In this document: in pieces, positions 26,238 through 33,472 of the stretch
Layout: each line of letters opens with the position of its first letter
Numbering within the stretch: the first letter of the stretch is position 1
Program-made: the position numbers and the translations under genes
Notes under the pieces: generated by a model
The model's database searches: none
What the model was told of the DNA's origin: nothing
Seen by the model: only the letters and a program-made list of their open reading frames with translations
Origin: CAZGMJ01 sp964526785
Lineage (GTDB): Bacteria > Planctomycetota > Phycisphaerae > Sedimentisphaerales > Anaerobacaceae
Reading direction: 5' to 3'
Assembly (NCBI GenBank): GCA_964526785.1
Contig: CAZGMJ010000033.1
Coordinates: 1-61,371 of the forward strand
DNA: 61,371 bases

Positions 26238-27020
26238 ATGGAGGCGAAAAAGGGATTTACGTTGATCGAACTTCTGGTGGTCATCGCCGTTATTGCTTTG
26301 TTGATGGCCATACTGATGCCTGCTTTGCAGAGGGTAAAGCGACAGGCGGCAACGGTTGCCTGCCTTTCCAACCTGAAGCAATGGGGTCTCTATTTTTCCA
26401 TGTACACCAATGATTATGACGGCAAGTTCCAGGAGGGTTGGTGGACGGGAAAGGATTACAGTGACACATGGGTCGCTATCCTGAGGCCCTATTATGAGGG
26501 CAGCGTAGATGTCCTGTGCTGCCCGACGGCGACAAAACCCGCAACCGAAGGTGCTGTTCAACCTTTTGCAGCCTGGGGTGTATACGGAGAAGAGAGGCCG
26601 TCTTTTGAGGGTCTTCGCGGGAGCTACGGCATCAATGCCTGGGTTCGCAATCCCCCTATGGAGTTTAAGATCATGCCGGGCCGCAGCAATCGTCCGACCA
26701 TGAACAACTGGCGAACCCCCAGTGTCAGCGGCGCCAACCGAGTGCCGTTGTTACTGGGCGAACAGTACTATGCCGGGTACGCCTTGTTGTCTGACATGCC
26801 CCCGGCATATGACGGGGAGATATACACCAGCAATTCTGACTATATGAAGGCTTATTGCCTCAACCGACATGACGGACATGTCAATGGAGTGTTTCTCGAT
26901 TGGTCGGCGCGTAAAATCGGCCTCAAGGAACTATGGAGGTTGAAATGGCATCGAACCTATGAAACGCATGCTCCTCTGCCCACATGGCCTGACTGGATGA
27001 AACACTTCGAAGACTATTGA
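26238..27020 (+). CDS. Type II secretion/type IV pseudopilin-like protein
   Basis: This is a class III signal-peptide protein of about 260 residues. MEAKKGFTLIELLVVIAVIA is a textbook prepilin leader, cleaved after the Gly by prepilin peptidase and N-methylated at Phe. A soluble domain follows and ends with HDGHVNGVFLDW and LWRLKWHRTY, the ending seen in the many Phycisphaerae pseudopilins that sit beside secreted glycosidases. The ATG at 26238 is chosen because the leader begins there; the frame extends upstream to 26154. It lies last in the plus-strand glycan cluster. A role in exporting or displaying the neighbouring enzymes is inferred from the repeated association in this group. Confidence 0.85.
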   Translation: MEAKKGFTLIELLVVIAVIALLMAILMPALQRVKRQAATVACLSNLKQWGLYFSMYTNDYDGKFQEGWWTGKDYSDTWVAILRPYYEGSVDVLCCPTATKPATEGAVQPFAAWGVYGEERPSFEGLRGSYGINAWVRNPPMEFKIMPGRSNRPTMNNWRTPSVSGANRVPLLLGEQYYAGYALLSDMPPAYDGEIYTSNSDYMKAYCLNRHDGHVNGVFLDWSARKIGLKELWRLKWHRTYETHAPLPTWPDWMKHFEDY

Positions 27021-27148
27021 GAGCATGGTCTGCTTTTCCCAACTCCGTACGCCTGGGGCCATGCAAGAGTTTGGCTGTAAATTCGTTCATTTTGCATAAG
27101 CGGGTCAGTCGTTCGCCTGCGCGTTCCTATTCAAGTATCGTTTTCCGG

Positions 27149-27438
27149 TCAGCCATCGTTCATCGGGTCCATCCGTACGGCGCCGACCAGACGCAGGACC
27201 GATTCGACATTTGGGAACAGGCCGACAACGGCGGTACGCTTCTTGACTTTCCCGTTGAGATTCTCCAGCCAGTTGCTGGTCCGCAACCGCTTGCGATGCG
27301 TCCTGGGCAAGATCAACACCGTGAGGCCTTCCGGGATGTTGGTCTCGATCCAGGAGGCCAGTGTGTAATGTGCCTTTGGGGGCCGCGCTTTTCCTCCTTT
27401 TAAGATGGCGGAAAGGGCATGCCTTGCCGCTTCACGAT
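27149..27438 (-). pseudogene. IS256 (mutator) family transposase C-terminal remnant
   Basis: The minus strand reads YREAARHALSAILKGGK, then HYTLASWIETNIPEGL, ILPRTHRKRLRTSNWLENLN, KVKKRTAVVGLFPN and VLRLVGAVRMDP before a stop at 27149. That is the conserved C-terminal end of IS256/mutator transposases (HR..RTTN.LE..N...RRT.VVG.FPN..S.LRL). Only about 95 codons remain. The catalytic core and the N-terminus are missing, and the fragment directly abuts the 3' end of the amidohydrolase gene, so the element was truncated by deletion or recombination. No terminal inverted repeats were found. Confidence 0.8.
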
Positions 27439-28445
27439 AGATCCAGCAACCCCTCTATGAAGTCTGCAGCAGTCGAACCGAGGTCGTCTATGTCGTATCC
27501 TCCTTCCAGACATGCGAGGACGCGGTAGCCGGTTTGACGAATCTCCCGACCCAGGCTGCGAAAGCTGTCGGCGGGCAGGCGGAAATCTCCAAGTGGGTCT
27601 TTGACGAAGGTATCGAATCCGATGGAAACAACAAGAAACCGCGGAGCAAAACGGCCTATGCGAGAAAAGGCCCGGTTCAGGTGTGCATGATACTGCTCGA
27701 AGTCCGTACCCGGGGCAAGTGGGATGTTTAAATTCGCACCCTCGCCGAGATCCGCACCGGTTTCGTCCGGATGCCCGCAGAAGAAAGGGAAGTGCCTTTC
27801 CGGATCGCCGTGTATGGATACGTAGAGGACATGCGGATCATGGTAGAAAATGCCCTGCGTTCCGTTGCCATGATGAAAGTCCAGGTCGAGGATGGCAACG
27901 CGGTCGTAATCGGAGAGTACTCGCGCAGCGGCGGCAGCGTTGTTGAAGAAGCACAGACCGCCATACACTGCACGGTCGGCATGATGCCCGGGCGGGCGGG
28001 ATATTGCAAAGACCTGTTGCGCACGTTCGTCCAGAAGTTCTTCGGCGCCCGTCACGGCTGTATCCACCGACGCGACGGCCGATACGAAGGTGTCTTTACG
28101 TACGACAGTGCCGACATCAAAGGAGTAATAACCGGCCTGCTTGAGATCCGTCCGGGCGGTTGAGAACTCGGGATGGTACGGAAACACATACGGGTACACG
28201 CCCTGGTCCTCGTCGAGCGTACGGCAGGCACGGAGATGGTCGATGAGTTCGACAGTGTGCACAGCGCGGATCGGTCCGAGGCCGTGCGTGCGGGCTTCTC
28301 GCACAAGATCATCATAGCCGCGGCTACGCACTTCCGAGAGAATTGCGTCGACACGCTCACGTCGATCCATATACGGACCGGCGTGACCGTAGTCCCAGCC
28401 GTGAGTCGGTGCGTGCAGGGTTGTCTTCTCGCTTGTGATAATCAT
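27432..28445 (-). CDS. Histone deacetylase-like amidohydrolase (acetylpolyamine amidohydrolase type)
   Basis: This zinc-dependent deacetylase of the arginase/HDAC fold has 337 residues. Key blocks are ISRPPGHHAD (catalytic His pair), ILDLDFHHGNGTQGIFY (zinc ligands Asp and His), HGDPERHFPFF, and GFDTFVKDPLGDF (third zinc ligand Asp), with the late EGGYD. The DPLGDF segment resembles acetylpolyamine amidohydrolases and HdaH-like enzymes more than AcuC. Likely substrates are acetylated polyamines or small acetylated amines; protein deacetylation is possible. AGGAG precedes the ATG by five bases. The gene starts 48 bases after the ATP-grasp/S58 fusion gene on the same strand, so the two probably form an operon. 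Confidence 0.88.
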   Translation of the reverse strand: MIITSEKTTLHAPTHGWDYGHAGPYMDRRERVDAILSEVRSRGYDDLVREARTHGLGPIRAVHTVELIDHLRACRTLDEDQGVYPYVFPYHPEFSTARTDLKQAGYYSFDVGTVVRKDTFVSAVASVDTAVTGAEELLDERAQQVFAISRPPGHHADRAVYGGLCFFNNAAAAARVLSDYDRVAILDLDFHHGNGTQGIFYHDPHVLYVSIHGDPERHFPFFCGHPDETGADLGEGANLNIPLAPGTDFEQYHAHLNRAFSRIGRFAPRFLVVSIGFDTFVKDPLGDFRLPADSFRSLGREIRQTGYRVLACLEGGYDIDDLGSTAADFIEGLLDLS

Positions 28446-28493
28446 GTCATCTCCTCACTATATGCAGACGTATTACGGGGCAGGCAGGGTCGG

Positions 28494-30626
28494 CTACTGC
28501 GTGCTATTATCCGTACGGTTTAACATTTTCAGTACCGCGTCCGTAGGCAAAGGCGGAGCATGTCGTCCGTTGCGCCCGTCCATACCACTCGAATAGAACA
28601 TCGCATTGAGGACAGCCTCTTCGGTCACCTCGACCGCTGCTTCGTAGAGGGAGTCTATACCCTGATCGGTTACGAATGAAAGGCTCAAATGCCTTGTCTG
28701 CTCCTTGGCAACACGCGAAGTGCGATTTGCGGTCGAGAACGCGAAGACAATCTCACCGCTGGTTGCGGCCGCATGCGTACCGACTCGTCCGAGTCCGAGA
28801 GCAGCGCGCTTCGACATGTGCGTTAATTGCGTCGACAACAGGGGAGCGTCCGTAGCGAGGATTACGATAACCGAACCTCGGTCGTCCACCCGGCGGGTCT
28901 CATAGGGGTAGAGCCTGTCAAGTTCCTTTCCTACTACCTTGCCTTCGACGGTCAGATTCCGCATGCGCCCGAAATTGGACTGTACCAGAGCACCCAACGT
29001 ATAGCCACCGGCTTTGCGCAGCAGCACACGACTGGCACTGCCGATTCCACCGGCGAAATCGAACGAAATCATGCCTGTGCCCCCACCGACCGATCCCTGC
29101 GGCACACTCCCGTCGGACGCATTTTCGATGGCGGCGACGGCGTCGTCCGCTTGATTGGTATCGAGCCTGACATCATTCAAAAAGGAATCGTCGGTCTCGC
29201 CGATGAGGGGGATTGTGACCGAGAGTCTGCGGCCCAGTTCCGGATGGCACTTCAGCATATACTCGATCATTCCGCGATGCACCGAGCCGATGGACATCGT
29301 GTTGGTCAGGAGGATCGGTGTTTCTATCCAGCCCCACTCCATGGCCTGCGTCAGACCCGACATCTCTCCGATGCCATTGAGGACGAAGCCACCAGCCACG
29401 AGGTGATTGTTAAAGTAATCTCCCGCACTCGGCACGACAGCGGTAACACCCGTTCGGACAGCAGTGGGTGACTCATCTTCCTTGTCCGACTGGATGTCCT
29501 CGATATGTGTTACGTGCCCGACCCTGACTCCCTCGACATCGGTGATTGCGTTGTGCCGTCCGGTCTCAAAGCGGCCAACAATGACGCCCGCCCGGCGGGC
29601 CGAATCTCGTTTGGTCCGGTGCGGTCCCCGCGGTCTGACAGACGGGGTTACGTGCAGGCCGTAGCGTCTGGCCGCCGATCGGATAACGAGCGCGAGCACC
29701 TCTTCAAATTCCAGCCCCTTCTCTCGTCCGGCAACCATCATCGAGAAGGAAGGCCGCAAGCCGGGCAGCGCGTTTGCCTCCAGAAGATAGGGTGTTCCAT
29801 CTTGACAGAGACGAATATCAACCCGACCCAAATCGCGCAGATTGAGCGCCTGGACCGCCCGGTCGGCCAGAGCCAGTACATCCTGTCGCTGGCGCGGCGT
29901 CAACCTGGCGGGACATTCGGATGAGATGGCGTCTTTATCTCCGTTTTCGCGTTTAATATCGTAGTCCAGGATGTCGTGATCGCCCGGATGCGATATCTTC
30001 CACTCAACCACTTCCAGCAAGCCGCCCGGCCAGGCTTCAAGCCACGGAACCGTGATTTCCCGGCCCTCAATGAATTGTTCGACCGTCAGGCCGGCCGGAT
30101 ACTCATCGAGCAGTTTCTCGATGGTCTCTTGTGCTTGAGATCTATCCTCCACAACAGAATCCTGCGTGATTCCTTTGGACGAACCTTCGTAGTTGGGCTT
30201 GATAATGAGAGGAAGAGGCAGATCGTCGGGCAGATCGGGTTGCTCGCGGGTGACCAGAGCGCCGCGCGGTATGCGAATACCCCGCTTAAGCAGTATCTCC
30301 TCAGTCAGGCGTTTGTCGAGGCCCACGTAAAGCGTGGAGGCATCGCTGCCGGTAAAGGGGATGCCCAGCAGCCGGTACATGGCGGGATAGTATGCCTCGC
30401 GCGTGCTTCCCGTTACGCCCTCAGCGACATTGAATATCAATTCGGGACGCGCCGAAATGATACGCTCAACGATCTGACGAGGCGTTCCGGTAACTTCGAT
30501 CGGAGTGACCGTGTGGTTCAGCTTCTCCAACGCCTCAACGAGGCGCTCTATATCTTGCTTTGTCAACAATTCAGCCTGTGACTCACTTTCCTCCCGCCTC
30601 AGGTTGTATGCCAGACCAATACGCAT
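28494..30626 (-). CDS. ATP-grasp (D-Ala-D-Ala ligase-like) - P1/DmpA (S58) aminopeptidase fusion
   Basis: This bifunctional protein has 710 residues. Residues about 1-325 form an ATP-grasp ligase of the D-Ala-D-Ala ligase type: ELIFNVAEG, LGIPFTGSDASTLYVGLDK, PLIIKPNYEGSSKGI, TVEQFIEGREITVPWL and PYLLEANALPGLRPS. Residues about 345-705 form a P1/DmpA peptidase (family S58): NAITDVEGVRVGHVTH, GSVGGGTGMISFDFAGGIGS. Members self-cleave at a Gly-Ser bond to expose a Ser nucleophile, here predicted as Ser530 in GGIGSASR. The ligase half could join amino or peptide-like substrates using ATP, and the peptidase half hydrolyses or transfers N-terminal residues, including beta- and D-amino esters. The start has AGGAG five bases upstream. 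I know of no characterised protein with this order; substrate is unknown. Confidence 0.85.
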   Translation of the reverse strand: MRIGLAYNLRREESESQAELLTKQDIERLVEALEKLNHTVTPIEVTGTPRQIVERIISARPELIFNVAEGVTGSTREAYYPAMYRLLGIPFTGSDASTLYVGLDKRLTEEILLKRGIRIPRGALVTREQPDLPDDLPLPLIIKPNYEGSSKGITQDSVVEDRSQAQETIEKLLDEYPAGLTVEQFIEGREITVPWLEAWPGGLLEVVEWKISHPGDHDILDYDIKRENGDKDAISSECPARLTPRQRQDVLALADRAVQALNLRDLGRVDIRLCQDGTPYLLEANALPGLRPSFSMMVAGREKGLEFEEVLALVIRSAARRYGLHVTPSVRPRGPHRTKRDSARRAGVIVGRFETGRHNAITDVEGVRVGHVTHIEDIQSDKEDESPTAVRTGVTAVVPSAGDYFNNHLVAGGFVLNGIGEMSGLTQAMEWGWIETPILLTNTMSIGSVHRGMIEYMLKCHPELGRRLSVTIPLIGETDDSFLNDVRLDTNQADDAVAAIENASDGSVPQGSVGGGTGMISFDFAGGIGSASRVLLRKAGGYTLGALVQSNFGRMRNLTVEGKVVGKELDRLYPYETRRVDDRGSVIVILATDAPLLSTQLTHMSKRAALGLGRVGTHAAATSGEIVFAFSTANRTSRVAKEQTRHLSLSFVTDQGIDSLYEAAVEVTEEAVLNAMFYSSGMDGRNGRHAPPLPTDAVLKMLNRTDNSTQ

Positions 30627-30690
30627 ATCTTCTCCTGTTTAAGGCCACCTATTGCTTTGTATAACATCCTGAGCGCGTCTACCGTGGGGC

Positions 30691-31296
30691 CTATATGCGA
30701 GTCTCCGCTGCGAGCGTTCCATTATGTTCAGCATCGCGTACGGAGACTGCAAACATGATCATCGTCCAGCCGGTAAACAGCAATTCTATGCCTACGAGCA
30801 GACCTATCGCCCAACGTGCAGTGGCGGGCAGCCCCGCCCATATCAGGACACCGAGAAGGATGGCGAGTATGCCACTGACAAGGATCCAACCCCAACTCGG
30901 AACCGGTCGGACGTGAAGGGCGAGCGTAATCTTGAAAGCTCCTGCAATAATGAACAGCGCCGCCAGAACCAGGGTAAGCGTCAAAGCTCCTTCGAAAGGA
31001 TAGGCAAGCAACAGAATACCGGCACCCAGATACAGAGCGGCGCCGAGTAGCCTGAGGGCGAAACCTTTCGGCTGATTGGCCTTGACCGCATGCACAATCT
31101 GAACTGCCCCGGCGATTATGAAGATCACCGCAAGCAATGCCTGGATGGTCAAGGTCGCCACAAAGGGTAGAAAAACTGCAGCGACGCCCAGTATCAACAT
31201 CACGATTCCCGTCCCGAACAGCCATCGCCAAATACCTGCGACAGGCTCCGGAATATTCGGCGAGGCTTGAGCTTCCACTATGTTATCTTCCACCAT
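30691..31296 (-). CDS. HdeD-like (DUF308) membrane protein
   Basis: This integral membrane protein of about 201 residues has six hydrophobic helices in three DUF308 pairs (GIVMLILGVAAVFLPF, VIFIIAGAVQIVHAV, ILVSGILAILLGVLIW). E. coli HdeD contributes to acid resistance at high cell density; the molecular role is not known. The ATG at 31296 is chosen because GGAG lies eight bases upstream, against an upstream frame start at 31347. It lies at the left end of the stress island, about 150 bases downstream of the BON-domain gene on the same strand. Confidence 0.85.
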   Translation of the reverse strand: MVEDNIVEAQASPNIPEPVAGIWRWLFGTGIVMLILGVAAVFLPFVATLTIQALLAVIFIIAGAVQIVHAVKANQPKGFALRLLGAALYLGAGILLLAYPFEGALTLTLVLAALFIIAGAFKITLALHVRPVPSWGWILVSGILAILLGVLIWAGLPATARWAIGLLVGIELLFTGWTMIMFAVSVRDAEHNGTLAAETRI

Positions 31297-31447
31297 ATTC
31301 GCAACTCCGTCTTTTCTTGCATTATTCTTGGATCCGATGCATGCCAACTTTTTCCGATATCATGGATATCGACCCAATCAAGCCCGGGAGCCTTTGGCGC
31401 TACCGCCTCTGTTGCATTTGCTCGGCCATGGCCCGACTTTTGTATTG

Positions 31448-32977
31448 CTACGGCACCGGCGGAGGGAAGTAATCATAGCGGCCGTACGGACTCTGGCGAT
31501 ATGGGCCGTAATGCTCTCGTGCAACCGTCAAGTTATTATCGACGTCTTTTGCTCCGCCTTCGTATGCGTTGTCCTCGGCGCTTTGCGACTCGGAGTAGTT
31601 ATCTACTGTGCCGGAGAGCGTGACGATACCGTTGTTAACGCCCACCTCGATTTCATCCGAATCGACAAAGGGGCTCCAATACAGTTCGTCCTGCACCCGC
31701 TCGCGAATTTCCCAATCCGGCTTCCACTGCCACTTTCGGTCATAGTCCAGGTTGTTGATGACGCGAACGACGCCCTTGACGGTCTCCACGACGCTTGCAG
31801 CCCGCTGCTTTTCCCACGACGTGTGCACCTGGCCGGAGAGATATATACGGCCGCTGTCTACCCCGATATCCAGATTGTGCCTCTGGATGTACGGATCATT
31901 CTCCAATGCCGTTGCCACCCTGGCTCTAAGCTTATTATCTCCCGGAACATCGAGAGGACGTACCTTCACGTTGTTAATCACACGAAAGACGCCCGTCGTA
32001 TTGCGTGCATCCCGGCCGGCAGCCTGCCTGGTTGCCAGATTATCCACAATACCGGTCAGCGTCACCCGACGGTCTTCGACTTCTACGTTGACATGTGATG
32101 CCGATACACGAGGATCATAGGACAAGGCATCGCGAACAGCCTGAGCGATCTTGTCTTCCGGCCGATCTTCATAAAGGCTGCGTCTTCGCATGTCGTCGCG
32201 AGCCCACCACTGTATTTCCAGCCTGTCTGTTTCTACGGCGTCCACACCCGCCACCCAGGCGTTGGCATATGCTCGGCGTTCTTCCTGCAAACTCCCCACG
32301 GTACCGCTGAGGATCACCTCGCCATCCTCAACACCGACCTCTATCAGTCCATCGTCCACTCTGACATCCCCGGCCAATCGCGACTCCACGTCCTGCTGAA
32401 TCTCGTAATCCGATCTGGAAGCATCGTAACTGACTGTGATTTGGTTATCGACTTCTCGGACGCCCGCGACGCTCCGTGCAACGGTCGCACAGAGTTGTTT
32501 TTCCTGCCAGCTATCTACTGTGCCGGTAAGCCTGACCACCCCGTCATTGACGCCGGCTTCAACTTCGTAGGAATCCGTCGCAGGATCCTTAAGCAAGGCA
32601 TTGTGCACGGCCTTCTCCAGTTCGTCGTGCGACCGGTGCGATTTGGGTCTGACTACAATTCGATTGATAATCGCCCGCACGCCGATAACCGCCGCGGCAA
32701 TATCTTCGGATCGTCTTCTGGCGAGAATGTTGCTTACCGAACCGCTGAGAGTAACAATACCATCAACGGTTTTCACGTTGATGGCGTTGGCGGGAACCGC
32801 TTGGTCGGCCCAGAATTCCAGTTCGATATGGCTGGTAATGTCCTGGTCGTCGATCTCATCCTCTGCGGCGAAAGCGGAAGCAGGCACGGATAATATCGTC
32901 AGGCTGAAAACCAGCAGGACGCCGACGCAGGATGGCAGCGTCATGGTCCTTGTCTGCTTTGATCGTTGGAGATTCAT
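31448..32977 (-). CDS. Exported protein with six BON domains
   Basis: This protein of about 509 residues has a signal peptide (VGVLLVFSLTILSVPASAFA) and six successive BON domains. These are recognisable by the turn V-x-L-(S/T)-G-x-V: IVTLSGSVSN, VVRLTGTVDS, EVILSGTVGS, RVTLTGIVDN, RIYLSGQVHT and IVTLSGTVDN. BON domains bind phospholipid and peptidoglycan-associated surfaces; OsmY-type proteins with two copies protect the envelope in osmotic stress. It is clearly paralogous to the protein at 57954-59489, down to a shared LKIQWW/LEIQWW segment after the third domain. AAGGA precedes the ATG at 32977. A palindrome that recurs through this island lies 113 bases upstream of the start. Confidence 0.9.
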   Translation of the reverse strand: MNLQRSKQTRTMTLPSCVGVLLVFSLTILSVPASAFAAEDEIDDQDITSHIELEFWADQAVPANAINVKTVDGIVTLSGSVSNILARRRSEDIAAAVIGVRAIINRIVVRPKSHRSHDELEKAVHNALLKDPATDSYEVEAGVNDGVVRLTGTVDSWQEKQLCATVARSVAGVREVDNQITVSYDASRSDYEIQQDVESRLAGDVRVDDGLIEVGVEDGEVILSGTVGSLQEERRAYANAWVAGVDAVETDRLEIQWWARDDMRRRSLYEDRPEDKIAQAVRDALSYDPRVSASHVNVEVEDRRVTLTGIVDNLATRQAAGRDARNTTGVFRVINNVKVRPLDVPGDNKLRARVATALENDPYIQRHNLDIGVDSGRIYLSGQVHTSWEKQRAASVVETVKGVVRVINNLDYDRKWQWKPDWEIRERVQDELYWSPFVDSDEIEVGVNNGIVTLSGTVDNYSESQSAEDNAYEGGAKDVDNNLTVAREHYGPYRQSPYGRYDYFPPPVP

Positions 32978-33089
32978 TACTGAAGTCCTTTCCGACATCC
33001 TCGACGTCTTCTGTCTGATTGAGTTTTGAACAAGGTACATTCGTACTCTGCACCATTTTCAAGGTTAAGGGCTGCTGAGGGCCGGTTAA

Positions 33090-33107
33090 ATAAGGGATTT
33101 GCCTAAT
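33090..33107 (-). promoter_or_regulatory. Recurrent ATTAGG-N6-CCTTAT palindrome (site 1)
   Basis: The minus strand reads ATTAGG CAAATC CCTTAT, 113 bases before the start of the six-BON gene. Five of six arm positions are palindromic, and the core CAAATC is repeated at sites near 37987 and 61097. The remaining intergenic sequence up to the UPF0182 gene at 33473 holds a half-copy, ATTAGGCAATC (33180-33190), and no gene. A response-regulator operator is the working inference. Confidence 0.5.
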
Positions 33108-33472
33108 TAGGGCAGCGCAAATCCTCATTTCCGCATCGGTCGTATTGGTGTGCTGTCTTCTGCGAGCGGCGAAGTTCGAATTAGGCAATCGGAGCAGTCG
33201 AAATACGCAAGCTGCCTATTCAAGGTCTCTTCGCCTCTGATAAGATCAAATGCATGATCGTCCGTCTCTGCAGCGTTGCGGTTTGATCTCTGTTTGGTAC
33301 GACGATTACCGCCAGGAGCTGTCAGCGCCAGATGGACAGATCGCCCCAGGCCGGCAACGGACGGTCTCTATGCTTATGGTTTTCGCGGTTTTGTGACTGG
33401 ATCGGTTCGATCAATGCCGGATTGCGGTGTCGTAAGTCCGTGCGTCAAAAAAAACTAACCTGAAAGGACAAT

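Noticed and set aside
11305..27020. Fucoidan-type utilisation locus
   Set aside because: A GH29-like domain is present, but there are no sulfatases, no other fucanases and no SusC/SusD pair; the M60-like peptidase points to glycoprotein instead.
27017..27403. Plus-strand gene after the pseudopilin
   Set aside because: The plus-strand frame is the antisense image of the IS256 transposase remnant, whose conserved C-terminal motifs read on the minus strand.
33090..33107. Reading the TAGGCAAATCCC motif as a sigma-54 promoter
   Set aside because: Sigma-54 sites need GG and GC about ten bases apart (TGGCAC-N5-TTGC). The repeated sites instead have a 6-6-6 palindromic form and lie around 100-120 bases before start codons.
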